In this document: positions 7,105 through 16,231 of the stretch, piece after piece
Layout: every line of letters begins with the position of its first letter
Position numbering within the stretch: the first letter of the stretch is position 1
Assembly: GCF_027111295.1 (NCBI RefSeq)
Contig: NZ_CP114287.1
Coordinates: 2,604,001 to 2,668,000, forward strand
Length of the DNA stretch: 64,000 nt
From: Flavobacterium gelatinilyticum
Lineage (GTDB): Bacteria; Bacteroidota; Bacteroidia; Flavobacteriales; Flavobacteriaceae
Reading direction: 5' to 3'
Translations under genes and position numbers: made by a program
The notes under the pieces: generated by a model
The model's database searches: none
The model's input: only the letters and a program-made list of their open reading frames with translations
What the model was told of the DNA's origin: nothing

Positions 7105-9288
7105 ATGAAAAAATGTATCTTATTAAAAATCTTCTTTTTAGTATTTGTTTTAAGTTCTACAGAAACTTATGCAAATACTAAAAATACAGTTACAATTAAG
7201 AATACAGTTTCCGCTTTTAACGACACCATTAAATCCGGCAGAAAAAAGAATCTAAAATCAAATGCTGATATTGTACCTCCTGTAATAAAAGCATCAGGCG
7301 ATCAGATTTACTGCCCGCAAAGCAGCATTAATATCGTAACCGACCTTACCATAACACATGATCCTGCCGAACCGGCAACACAAGCGGTTTACATTCAGAT
7401 TTCATCCGGTTATTCTGAAGGTTTTGACAAGCTCGAGCTTTCAAATCCAACACTTCATCCAGCTGTTACAACAAGCTGGGATATAACGACAGGAAAACTT
7501 CAGTTATCAAGTCCAACAGGGACTGACGTTTTGTATTCTGATTTTGTAAATGCTGTAAAAGATGTTGTTTTTATAAATTCTTCTGCCGCTGCTTCTGGAA
7601 CCCGAACATTTTCGATAACTATTGGACAGGCTAATTATCTGCCTTCGACGCAGCATTTTTATTTATTTGTACCCAATGTCGGGATTTCGTGGACAAATGC
7701 AAAAACCGCCGCCGAGACCAGTACGTATTATGGATTAAAAGGGTATTTGGCTACTATTTTATCTGCAGATGAAGCTAAACTTATTGGTGAGCAGGCCTCC
7801 GGCACAGGCTGGATTGGCGGAAGTGATGCAGAAACCGAAGGCATCTGGAAATGGGTAACCGGTCCTGAAGCCGGAACTGTTTTCTGGAACGGCAATGCAT
7901 CCGGCTCAACACCCAATTTTGCTTTTTGGAATACAGGCGAACCTAACCAGCAGGGAGACGAAGATTATGCTCATATTACCCAGCCGGGTATTGGAATTAA
8001 AGGTTCCTGGAACGATTTATCCAATACCGGAGACAGCGAAGGAAATTACCAGCCAAAAGGATATGTTGTAGAATATGGCGGTATGCCGGGCGAAGCACCC
8101 CTTGAAATTGCAGCCAGCACCAAAATTACAATTCCCGCCGCTGTTCCGCTTACGCCAAATGCGATCTGCGATTCCGGAAGTTTTACACTTACAGCGTCTA
8201 CAGAATCCAGTGCAGCTATACGCTGGTACGATGCTGCAACAGGAGGAAATTTAATAGCAACAGGAACTTCTTATACTACTCCGCTATTAAACAACACCAC
8301 TACATTTTATGTCGATGCAGGATGCGAAATAAACCGTAAATCTGTAATTGCCAGAATTAATAAAACTCCTGATACTCCCACAGCTGCTGAGCCCGTTGTT
8401 TCAAGATGCGGAACAGGCTCTGTAACAATGAACGCCAGTACTGACATTGGCACCATTAACTGGTTTACAGCTGCCACAGGCGGCAGCAGTATTCATTCAG
8501 GAAATGCTTTTACACTATCATCTGTCAGCGCGAACACTACTTATTATGCCGAAGCCTCAAATTCAGGCTGTAGTAATCCAGTCCGTACACCTGTTGATGT
8601 TGTAATTTATACCCCGCCGGCGGTTATTGATGAAACTGTGATTCTCTGCCAGTTTCAAACAGTTACATTAAACGCAGGAGTTTCAGGAATGGAATATTTA
8701 TGGTCAAACGGCGAAACCACACAAACTATAGAGGCCACAAAAGGCGGTGTTTATACCGTTGACGTGACGAGCCCTTCACCTGAAAGCTGTACGAGTCGAA
8801 AAACAATTACGGTTGACGAGCATAAACTGCCTCAAATAGATCGGATTGATGTAAACGGAACGCGTGCCGTAATTTATTTAAAACAGGAAGCAGCTTATTA
8901 CGAATATTCGGTTGACGGAATTAATTTTCAGGATTCCAATATTTTTTATGATATTCCGGGCGGACTCCAAACGGCTTATGTTCGGGAAAAGAACAGCTGC
9001 GGAGGTACGACCCAAAATTTTGTTGTACTGGTTTTTCCGGCTTTCTTTACTCCAAACAACGATACTTACAATGATTTATGGGAAGTAACCGGAATAGAAA
9101 ATTATCCGCAGGCACAAGTAACCATTTTTGACCGTTACGGAAAATTAATCACGCAGCTAAATGGATCTAAAATGAGCTGGGACGGCACTTTTGAAAAAAT
9201 GCCTCTTCCTGCGTCCGATTATTGGTACTCACTTAAAATAGACGATACAAAACCGATTTTAAGAGGGCATTTTTCGCTGAAAAGATAA
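7105..9288 (+). CDS. Secreted C-type-lectin/Ig-like protein with type IX secretion sorting domain
   Basis: A 727-residue surface protein. A signal peptide (about 1-23) precedes an N-terminal adhesin-like region, then a C-type-lectin-like domain at about 185-325. This contains GYLATILSADEA, GWIGGSD, the sugar/calcium-type motif GEPNQQGDEDYA (EPN is the mannose-type triplet) and GSWNDL. Ig-like or PKD-like modules with TASTESSAAIRWYDAATGG-type repeats fill about 335-560. The last ~80 residues (FFTPNNDTYNDLWEVTG, IFDRYGKLI, WDGTF, DYWYSLKI) are a type B gliding-motility/T9SS C-terminal sorting domain, so export by type IX secretion is expected. Likely a carbohydrate-binding adhesin; the ligand is unknown. 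Monocistronic. Confidence 0.85.
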   Translation: MKKCILLKIFFLVFVLSSTETYANTKNTVTIKNTVSAFNDTIKSGRKKNLKSNADIVPPVIKASGDQIYCPQSSINIVTDLTITHDPAEPATQAVYIQISSGYSEGFDKLELSNPTLHPAVTTSWDITTGKLQLSSPTGTDVLYSDFVNAVKDVVFINSSAAASGTRTFSITIGQANYLPSTQHFYLFVPNVGISWTNAKTAAETSTYYGLKGYLATILSADEAKLIGEQASGTGWIGGSDAETEGIWKWVTGPEAGTVFWNGNASGSTPNFAFWNTGEPNQQGDEDYAHITQPGIGIKGSWNDLSNTGDSEGNYQPKGYVVEYGGMPGEAPLEIAASTKITIPAAVPLTPNAICDSGSFTLTASTESSAAIRWYDAATGGNLIATGTSYTTPLLNNTTTFYVDAGCEINRKSVIARINKTPDTPTAAEPVVSRCGTGSVTMNASTDIGTINWFTAATGGSSIHSGNAFTLSSVSANTTYYAEASNSGCSNPVRTPVDVVIYTPPAVIDETVILCQFQTVTLNAGVSGMEYLWSNGETTQTIEATKGGVYTVDVTSPSPESCTSRKTITVDEHKLPQIDRIDVNGTRAVIYLKQEAAYYEYSVDGINFQDSNIFYDIPGGLQTAYVREKNSCGGTTQNFVVLVFPAFFTPNNDTYNDLWEVTGIENYPQAQVTIFDRYGKLITQLNGSKMSWDGTFEKMPLPASDYWYSLKIDDTKPILRGHFSLKR

Positions 9289-9310
9289 GTTTTGAATGAG
9301 TCAATGTGTC

Positions 9311-9399
9311 AATTAGATAATTTCTTAATGAGGGAATGTGTCAATTCAATAATTTAGTTATATCGTATATAAATTATCTAATTGCCAAATTATCTAATT
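9311..9399. repeat. Intergenic AATTATCTAATT inverted/direct repeats
   Basis: Between convergent genes, AATTAGATAATT (9311-9322) is the perfect reverse complement of AATTATCTAATT, which occurs at 9372-9383 and again at 9388-9399, overlapping a further ATCTAATTA. A related set lies at 39277-39375. It may serve as a loose terminator between the two genes; no GC-rich terminator is present here. Confidence 0.6.
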
Positions 9400-9405
9400 A
9401 TCTAA

Positions 9406-10539
9406 TTACCCCAACTTCTTCCTGATTTCGTTTAGAACAAAAACATAATCATCCTGATTTTTTACAAAATCGCGATCAGAAACGTCAATAATTAAAACAT
9501 TCAAGTCAAACTGGGATTTGATATATTCTAAATAACCGTAGTTAATTTTGTCCAGATATTCTGCCTCGATATTCTGTTCGTAATTCCGTCCTCGTTTTTT
9601 TATGTTTTGCAGAAGCCTGTCGGTATTTTGATACAGGTAGATGTACAAATCCGGTTTTGGCATTTTCTTGTAGATAATATTGAAGAGGTTTCGGTACAAA
9701 CGATATTCGTCTTCCTGCAGCGTGATTTTAGCAAAAATCAGCGATTTAAAAATATGATAATCGGCTACAATGAAATCTTTGAACAAATCAAACTGCGCCA
9801 GATCATCGGATAACTGCTGATAGCGATCTGCCAGAAAAGACATTTCGAGTGTAAAAGCATATCGGTTTTGGTCTTTATAAAACTTTGGTAAAAACGGATT
9901 GTCGGCAAAACGTTCAAAAACAGTTTTGGCATTAAAATCTTCGGCAATTTTATGAACCAAAGTCGTTTTTCCGGCTCCAATATTTCCTTCAAAAGCGATA
10001 TAATTAAACTTATCCAGCGAAATTTCGTTTAACGGACATTTTAAATCCTGTACAATGGTACAAACGCTGTCGTCCGGCGAAACGGCAATTAATTCGGGAA
10101 TCGTTTTATGAAAAACCGGATGTTTCCAGTCTAATTTTAAATCCTGTACCGGCAGTAAAACAAAATTTCGGTTCTGCATTATGGGATGCGGAATCTGTAA
10201 TTTTTCTGAATTGATAATTTCGTCATCAAAAGCAATCAGATCAATATCAATCGTACGGCTTTGATATCCTTCCTGAGCAGAACGGATTCTTCCAAGCTGC
10301 TTTTCAATTTTTAAAACCTGGCTTAGTATTTTTTGTGCCGATGAAGAAGTATGCAAAAGCAGGGCACAATTATAGAATGCATCGCTCTCAAATCCCCAGG
10401 CAGGCGTTTCATAAAGCTTCGAAACCCTGATTACAGTTCCTGCTTCCTGATGTATTAAACTGATACAAGTTTCTATATTTTCTAACCTGTTTCCCTGATT
10501 GCTGCCTATGGATAAAACGACTTGATGCTGTGACTTCAT
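9406..10539 (-). CDS. folK: Bifunctional FolK - deoxynucleoside kinase fusion
   Basis: A 377-residue two-domain protein. Residues 1 to about 160 are FolK, which pyrophosphorylates 6-hydroxymethyl-dihydropterin in folate synthesis: LSIGSNQGNR (9-18), ETPAWGFESDAFYNCA, SRTIDIDLIAFD (94-105) and IPHPIM (116-121). Residues about 178-377 are a deoxynucleoside-kinase-type P-loop kinase: FEGNIGAGKTTL (183-194), a DR-Y pattern (LADRYQQ) and PDLYIYLY. The join is in frame with no break, so this is a real fusion rather than a sequencing artefact. Salvage of deoxynucleosides and supply of folate both feed dTMP synthesis, which may explain the pairing (inference). A weak -7 box (TTAATTTG, 10553-10546) lies 7 bases upstream of the ATG. 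Confidence 0.92.
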   Translation of the reverse strand: MKSQHQVVLSIGSNQGNRLENIETCISLIHQEAGTVIRVSKLYETPAWGFESDAFYNCALLLHTSSSAQKILSQVLKIEKQLGRIRSAQEGYQSRTIDIDLIAFDDEIINSEKLQIPHPIMQNRNFVLLPVQDLKLDWKHPVFHKTIPELIAVSPDDSVCTIVQDLKCPLNEISLDKFNYIAFEGNIGAGKTTLVHKIAEDFNAKTVFERFADNPFLPKFYKDQNRYAFTLEMSFLADRYQQLSDDLAQFDLFKDFIVADYHIFKSLIFAKITLQEDEYRLYRNLFNIIYKKMPKPDLYIYLYQNTDRLLQNIKKRGRNYEQNIEAEYLDKINYGYLEYIKSQFDLNVLIIDVSDRDFVKNQDDYVFVLNEIRKKLG

Positions 10540-10580
10540 AATTAATGCAAATTAACTAAAACTATTTTAGAATTAACCAA

Positions 10581-10588
10581 TATATTTG
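10581..10588 (+). promoter_or_regulatory. TAnnTTTG promoter box of sppA
   Basis: TATATTTG matches the consensus fully. The transcript would start near 10595, leaving a leader of about 80 nt before the sppA ATG at 10677. No clear -33 TTG is visible. Confidence 0.6.
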
Positions 10589-10676
10589 TGAAACGACATG
10601 CGATCTATAATAAAATAATGTACGAAATTTGTAACATAACAGCCGTTCGCGCTACCTATATAAAAAAAATATACAT

Positions 10677-12434
10677 ATGAAATTTTTAGGAAATGTAATT
10701 GCCACAGTTATCGGTATTTTTGTATTTATAATGATTTTCTTTTTTGGGGTAATTCTTATTGGAGCCATTTTTGGCGGAGACGACAAGGTTTCAGTTAAAA
10801 GTGATTCGGTTATCGAATTAGACCTTAAACGAGTTAATAACGATTATGCCGGAAAATATAAAGATCCGTGGGTAACTGTTTTTTCAGATAAAAAAGGAGT
10901 CGGCTTATCCGATGTTATCACCGCAATTGAAGCGGCAAAAACAGATGACAAAATCAAAGGAATTTCTATCCTCAATGATGAGTCTTCTTTAGGACTTGCT
11001 CAATACAAAGATCTAAGAAATGCTTTGGAGAGCTTTAAAAAATCAGGAAAATTTGTCTGGGCTTATGCTAATACATTTTCACAGAAAGAATATTATTTAA
11101 ACTCTGTTGCCAATACCATTTATCTGAACCCGGCCGGAGATTTAGATTTTAAAGGACTTTCGTCTGAGGTGATGTTCTTTAAAGATTTTCAGGAGAAATC
11201 CGGTATTCACATGGAAGTAATCCGTCACGGAAAATACAAAAGCGCAGTTGAGCCTTTTTTAGAAAATAAAATGAGCGATGCCAACAGAGAACAGGTTACG
11301 GCTCTTTTAAATTCGATTTGGTCAACGGTTTGCAGTGATATTTCGAAAAGCAGAAATATTCCGGTTGAAAAATTAAACAAAATCGCAGACGGTTTACTGG
11401 CCAGAACACCAAAAATGGCCAAAGACCAGCGTTTGGTAGATATTGTAGCCTACGAAGATGCTTACCACAATGCCATCAAAAAAGCTTTAAAAGTAAAAGA
11501 TGACGAAGAGTATAACAAAATCTCTATTTTAGATTATACTCAGAACAATATGACGACGGCTTTGACCAATTTTGCCGATGATCAGATTGCTATTATTTAT
11601 GCTCAGGGAGAAATTGTAGGCGGCGAAGGCGATGTAAATGTAATTGGCGAGGGTTCAATGCGCCGTTCTTTGCAGGATGCCCGCAAAAATGACGATATTA
11701 AAGCAATCGTTCTAAGAATCGACAGCCCGGGAGGAAGTGCCTTAACTTCTGATTTAATCTGGAGAGAAATTGAAATTACAAAAAAAGTAAAGCCTGTTGT
11801 GGTTTCTATGGGGAATTATGCAGCTTCGGGCGGTTATTATATTGCCTGCAATGCCAATACCATTTTTGCAGAAAGTAATACCATTACAGGTTCGATAGGT
11901 GTTTTTGGCGTATTGCCAAACTTTACACCACTTGCCAATAAACTTGGAATTAATACAGAACAAGTAAAAACACATGAAAACGCAGCAAATTACAGTCCGT
12001 TTGTGCCTGTTGATGAAAAATTCAAAGCATTTACACTCGAAGGCGTTGAGCAGGTTTACAACACCTTTGTTTCGCATGTTGCCCAAGGCCGAAAAATGAC
12101 TTTTGCTCAGGTAGATGAAATTGCTCAGGGAAGAGTATGGTCTGGATCTGAGGCTTTAAAAATTGGTTTAGTAGATAAAATCGGTGGTTTGAATGATGCT
12201 GTTGCCGAAGCAGCCCGAATTGCTAAAATAAAAGAGTACGGAACCGTAAATTATCCTGAATACGAAAAAACAGTAAGCGACTTATTTGCCAACATGCCTT
12301 TTGCACGCTCTAAAGAAGCTTTCATTAAAGAAGAAATTGGTGAAGAGAATTATATGCTGATTGAGCAGGTAAAAAGAATGCAGAAACAAAAAGGTGTTCA
12401 GGCTATGATGCCATTTCAAATAGATATTAAATAA
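10677..12434 (+). CDS. sppA: Signal peptide peptidase SppA (long form)
   Basis: SppA degrades cleaved signal peptides at the membrane. At 585 residues this is the long, tandem-domain form (E. coli type, about 618). One N-terminal membrane segment (about 5-30) anchors it. The Lys of the Ser-Lys dyad is Lys188 in KYKSAVEPF, and the nucleophile is Ser354 in SPGGSALTSD, matching the E. coli spacing pattern. Further family blocks are VVSMGNYAASGGYYIA and ITGSIGVFG. The start ATG is followed directly by the membrane segment. A hydrolase gene begins 11 bases after the stop, likely cotranscribed. Confidence 0.95.
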   Translation: MKFLGNVIATVIGIFVFIMIFFFGVILIGAIFGGDDKVSVKSDSVIELDLKRVNNDYAGKYKDPWVTVFSDKKGVGLSDVITAIEAAKTDDKIKGISILNDESSLGLAQYKDLRNALESFKKSGKFVWAYANTFSQKEYYLNSVANTIYLNPAGDLDFKGLSSEVMFFKDFQEKSGIHMEVIRHGKYKSAVEPFLENKMSDANREQVTALLNSIWSTVCSDISKSRNIPVEKLNKIADGLLARTPKMAKDQRLVDIVAYEDAYHNAIKKALKVKDDEEYNKISILDYTQNNMTTALTNFADDQIAIIYAQGEIVGGEGDVNVIGEGSMRRSLQDARKNDDIKAIVLRIDSPGGSALTSDLIWREIEITKKVKPVVVSMGNYAASGGYYIACNANTIFAESNTITGSIGVFGVLPNFTPLANKLGINTEQVKTHENAANYSPFVPVDEKFKAFTLEGVEQVYNTFVSHVAQGRKMTFAQVDEIAQGRVWSGSEALKIGLVDKIGGLNDAVAEAARIAKIKEYGTVNYPEYEKTVSDLFANMPFARSKEAFIKEEIGEENYMLIEQVKRMQKQKGVQAMMPFQIDIK

Positions 12435-12445
12435 ATTTCTTAAAT

Positions 12446-13393
12446 ATGAAAAGGATATTTCTGTTCTGCAGTGTTTTGTTTTTGTCAGTTTTAAGTGCTC
12501 AAAATACCAAACAAGATAGTTTTAAAGAAACAAATGTAACTTTAAAAATCAATGTCGACCAGCTTTACGGCACACTTACCGTTCCGGATGAAGCAAAGAA
12601 ATGTCCGGTCGCTTTGATTATTGCAGGTTCCGGTCCAACAGACCGCGATGGAAATAATCCGATGATGAAAAATAATTCGCTGAAAATGCTGGCCGAAGTT
12701 TTGGCAAAAAACGGAATTGCTTCTCTTCGCTTTGACAAAAGAGGCATCGGCGAAAGCAAAGCGTCAGCTGTAACAGAATCGAGTCTGGTTTTTGAAAATT
12801 ATACCGAAGATGCCAAAAGCTGGATTAATTTCCTGAAGCAGGATAAACGTTTCACGCAATTAACGATTATTGGTCACAGTGAAGGATCGCTGATTGGCAT
12901 GATTGCCAGTGGAAAAGCAAACAAATTTGTTTCGATTGCAGGAGCAGGAGAATCTGCAGATAAACTGATAAAATCCCAGATTGGTTCAAAATCAATGAAA
13001 CAGCTTGAGGACATGACTTTTCCTATAATCGACAGTCTGAAAAACGGGCATACGGTTAAAAAAGTAGATCCAATGCTGAATTCACTTTTCAGGGCCAGTA
13101 TTCAGCCGTATTTAATTTCGTGGTTTAAATACGATCCGCAGACCGAAATTAAAAAACTTACGATTCCGGTTTTGATACTTCAGGGCAATAATGATTTGCA
13201 GGTTTCTGTTAAAGATGCCGAAAATTTAAAACAGGCCAATCCAAAAGCTGAGCTTGAAATTGTAGATAAAATGAACCATATCATGAAAATAATCGAGGGG
13301 GATCAAAAGGCCAATATGGAGAGCTATAATAACGAGAGCCTTCCCATTTCAGAATCTCTGACAAGTAAGATTGTCTCTTTTATTAAAAAATAA
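12446..13393 (+). CDS. Secreted alpha/beta hydrolase
   Basis: A 315-residue protein with a signal peptide (MKRIFLFCSVLFLSVLSAQ), so periplasmic or secreted. The fold is alpha/beta hydrolase: an oxyanion/opening region IIAGSGPTDRDGNN (about 53-66), LRFDKRGIGES, the nucleophile elbow GHSEGSLIG (Ser at about 145), and PVLILQGNNDLQVS near the acid residue, with HIM close to the C-terminus as the candidate catalytic His. It looks like a peptidase S9/dienelactone-hydrolase-type esterase, but the substrate is not evident. It follows sppA by 11 bases and ends at a terminator. Confidence 0.85.
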   Translation: MKRIFLFCSVLFLSVLSAQNTKQDSFKETNVTLKINVDQLYGTLTVPDEAKKCPVALIIAGSGPTDRDGNNPMMKNNSLKMLAEVLAKNGIASLRFDKRGIGESKASAVTESSLVFENYTEDAKSWINFLKQDKRFTQLTIIGHSEGSLIGMIASGKANKFVSIAGAGESADKLIKSQIGSKSMKQLEDMTFPIIDSLKNGHTVKKVDPMLNSLFRASIQPYLISWFKYDPQTEIKKLTIPVLILQGNNDLQVSVKDAENLKQANPKAELEIVDKMNHIMKIIEGDQKANMESYNNESLPISESLTSKIVSFIKK

Positions 13394-13408
13394 ACAACAT
13401 TAAAAAGT

Positions 13409-13444
13409 AAAATCCGTTTGAATACAATCAGACGGATTTTTTTT
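13409..13444 (+). terminator. Terminator of the sppA-hydrolase operon
   Basis: AAAATCCGT (13409-13417) pairs perfectly with ACGGATTTT (13432-13440), with an inner TGA/TCA extension, and is followed by a T run. It lies 15 bases after the hydrolase stop. Confidence 0.9.
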
Positions 13445-13511
13445 GATTTTAAATTAAATATTTTTCCTACATTTTAAGAAAAAATTATCTTCAAACTCAA
13501 TCAAAAAAAAC

Positions 13512-13519
13512 TATTTTTG
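13512..13519 (+). promoter_or_regulatory. TAnnTTTG promoter box of the AsmA-like gene
   Basis: TATTTTTG matches the consensus. The expected transcript starts near 13525, about 35 bases before the ATG at 13561. Confidence 0.6.
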
Positions 13520-13560
13520 CAACGAGTCAATTATCAAAATTAAACCTCAAACCTATAAAT

Positions 13561-16191
13561 ATGTTAAAGAAAATTTTAAAAGTAACGGCCATAGTCCTAG
13601 TGGTTTTTGTAGCCGCATTATTTGCCATTCCGTATTTCTTTAAAGACCAGATCAAAGCAAAAATTGCCGATGCAATCAACGAAAGTGTTGATGCCAAAGT
13701 AAGTTTTGCCGATGCTGATTTGAGTTTATTTAAAAATTTCCCGAATGCCGCTGTTGGAATTGAAAAACTGGTGATCATAAACAAAGCCCCTTTTGAAGGC
13801 GATACTTTGGTTTCGCTGGGACAATTAAACCTTAAAATGAGCATTAAAGAGCTTTTTAAAGGAAAAGATGAACCTTTGAGCATTGAAGGAATCAGTTCTC
13901 AAAATGGTTTAATCAATATTATCTTTAATAAAGATGGTGTAGGAAATTTTGATATTGCTTTAAAAGACAAAAAAGATGAGGAGAAAAAAGACGAAAAAAG
14001 CAGTCCGCTTTCTTTAAAAATCCAGAACTATAAAATCGAAAACTTTACTTTCAGATATATCGATCAGGGTTCCAAAATCAAGATGGTTATCGACAGTTTA
14101 AATCACGAAGGCACAGGAGATTTTACCAATTCCAAATTAGATTTGACTACAAAATCTACTGCAAACGTATCTTTGGATATGGATAAGATGAATTACATGA
14201 AAAATGTAAAACTTACTCTTGATGCCGTTTTAGGAATTGATTTAGACCAGAGTAAATATACTTTTAAAGAAAATAAAGCTTTAATTAATCAGCTTCCTCT
14301 TGAATTTGACGGATTTATTCAAATGACAGACAAAGCTCAGGTTTATGATTTAAAATTTAAAACGCCTACTTCATCCTTTACAAATTTCTTAGGATTAATT
14401 CCTGCCGCTTACGCTTCGAGTCTTGAAGGAGTAAAAACGACAGGAGATTTTACGGTAGTTGGTTTTGCAAAAGGTGAGTTAACAGATACTACGGTTCCTA
14501 AATTCAATATTGCTATCGCATCCAACAATTCTTCGTTCCAATATCCAAACTTGCCAAAATCGGTTCAGAATATTGTAATTGATACTAAAATTATAAATGA
14601 GACTGGGATTCTAAACGATACCTATGTAAATTTAGATAAGTTATCATTTAGAATTGATCAGGATATTTTCAGTGCTAAAGCGAATGTTAAAAACATTACC
14701 GTTAACCCAATTGTAGATGCCGCTTTAAAAGGAACCATTAACCTTGCTAATCTTTCTAAAGCATATCCAATTAAACTGGACAAACCTTTAGCTGGTATTT
14801 TAAAAGCCGATGTGACTACGAATTTTGATATGGCTTCTGTTGAAAAAAGTCAATATCAAAACATCAAAAATGCCGGAACAATGAGTTTATCAGGATTTAA
14901 ATATACTGATGAAAACAACAAATCAATGAATATCAGCACGGCTTTGGTTGAGTTTAATCCAAGCAGGATCAACTTAAAACAGTTTGATGCTACAACAGGA
15001 AAAAGCGACATCAGTATTAATGGTGTTTTAGAAAATTTCTACGGTTTTATGTTTAAGAAACAGGAATTGAAAGGAAACTTCAATATGAGTTCGAATCAAT
15101 TGGCTGTGGATGATTTTATGACTGCGGGCGAACCTGCAAAAACAACTGCTCCTGCCGGAGAAGGAAAAACAGAAACCAAAACCGCTGCGAAACCGGCTGA
15201 GGCAATGAAAATTCCGGCTTTCTTAAATTGTACATTAAATGCAAAAGCAACGACTGTTTTATATGACAATCTTAAACTGAAAGATGTTTCAGGGAAATTG
15301 ATTATAAAAGACGAAAAAGCGTTACTTGAAAACTTTAAAACGTCGATTTTTGGCGGTACAATTGGATTAACAGGTGCCGTTTCTACAAAAAATAAAGTTC
15401 CGACATTTGATATGAATTTAGGTTTTAATCAGGTAGATATTGCGCAGACGTTTACACAATTGGACATGATGAAAAAAATGGCACCGATTGCAGGAATCAT
15501 CAACGGAAAATTAAATTCGACTATTAAACTGAATGGAAATTTAGATGAAAAAGAATTAACTCCGGATTTAAAATCGATTTCAGGAGATTTATTAGGACAG
15601 CTGCTTTCTACAACTGTAAATGCGCAAAATTCTACGGTATTAAATTCGCTGACTTCAAATATTAAATTCCTTGATCCAAGTAAACTGAATTTGAATGACC
15701 TGAAAATGGCTTTGACTTTTGATGACGGAAAAGTGAATGTAAAACCATTCGACATTAAATATCAGGATATTAAAATTACAGTTGGAGGAACACACGGTTT
15801 CGACCAGACCATGAATTACAATTTAAAACTGGATGTTCCAGCTAAATATTTGGGAACGGAAGCAAATAACCTGATTGCGAAATTATCTCCTGCCGATGCA
15901 GCGAAATTAGAAAACATTCCAATCAATGCTCTATTGACAGGTAATTTCTCTAATCCGAAGATCAGCACTGATATGAAATCGGCTGTAACAAGTTTAACTA
16001 CCCAGTTAGTGAATCAGCAGAAAGAAAAACTGACTCAAAAAGGAACTTCTGCCCTTACTGATTTAATCAATAAGAATACAAAGGCTAAAGATACCACTCA
16101 GGCGGCCAAAACAGAAAAAGAACAAAAAACACAGGAAACTGCTAAAAAAGCGAGTGACCTGATTAACGGTCTTTTCAAAAAGAAAAACTAG
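13561..16191 (+). CDS. AsmA-family protein
   Basis: An 876-residue envelope protein with one N-terminal membrane segment (about 5-27, followed by FKDQIKAKIADAINES) and a long periplasmic part rich in beta-strand. The opening, including LFKNFPNAAVGIEKLVI and a later MSIKELFKGK, is typical of AsmA/DUF748-like proteins of Bacteroidota. A C-terminal AsmA_2-like region (LSGNLDEKELTPDLKSISG-type, about 620-790) is followed by a Lys/Thr/Gln-rich tail. AsmA-like proteins are now linked to bridging lipid transport between the inner and outer membranes; that role here is inference. Monocistronic, with its own promoter and a shared terminator. Confidence 0.88.
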   Translation: MLKKILKVTAIVLVVFVAALFAIPYFFKDQIKAKIADAINESVDAKVSFADADLSLFKNFPNAAVGIEKLVIINKAPFEGDTLVSLGQLNLKMSIKELFKGKDEPLSIEGISSQNGLINIIFNKDGVGNFDIALKDKKDEEKKDEKSSPLSLKIQNYKIENFTFRYIDQGSKIKMVIDSLNHEGTGDFTNSKLDLTTKSTANVSLDMDKMNYMKNVKLTLDAVLGIDLDQSKYTFKENKALINQLPLEFDGFIQMTDKAQVYDLKFKTPTSSFTNFLGLIPAAYASSLEGVKTTGDFTVVGFAKGELTDTTVPKFNIAIASNNSSFQYPNLPKSVQNIVIDTKIINETGILNDTYVNLDKLSFRIDQDIFSAKANVKNITVNPIVDAALKGTINLANLSKAYPIKLDKPLAGILKADVTTNFDMASVEKSQYQNIKNAGTMSLSGFKYTDENNKSMNISTALVEFNPSRINLKQFDATTGKSDISINGVLENFYGFMFKKQELKGNFNMSSNQLAVDDFMTAGEPAKTTAPAGEGKTETKTAAKPAEAMKIPAFLNCTLNAKATTVLYDNLKLKDVSGKLIIKDEKALLENFKTSIFGGTIGLTGAVSTKNKVPTFDMNLGFNQVDIAQTFTQLDMMKKMAPIAGIINGKLNSTIKLNGNLDEKELTPDLKSISGDLLGQLLSTTVNAQNSTVLNSLTSNIKFLDPSKLNLNDLKMALTFDDGKVNVKPFDIKYQDIKITVGGTHGFDQTMNYNLKLDVPAKYLGTEANNLIAKLSPADAAKLENIPINALLTGNFSNPKISTDMKSAVTSLTTQLVNQQKEKLTQKGTSALTDLINKNTKAKDTTQAAKTEKEQKTQETAKKASDLINGLFKKKN

Positions 16192-16201
16192 CAGCAAAAG
16201 C

Positions 16202-16229
16202 AAAGGCCAATCTCACGATTGGCCTTTTT
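16202..16229. terminator. Bidirectional terminator between AsmA-like and glycosyltransferase genes
   Basis: A perfect 11-bp stem AAAGGCCAATC / GATTGGCCTTT with a TCAC loop and T5 on the right. It ends 3 bases before the stop codon of the leftward glycosyltransferase gene. Confidence 0.9.
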
Positions 16230-16231
16230 GT

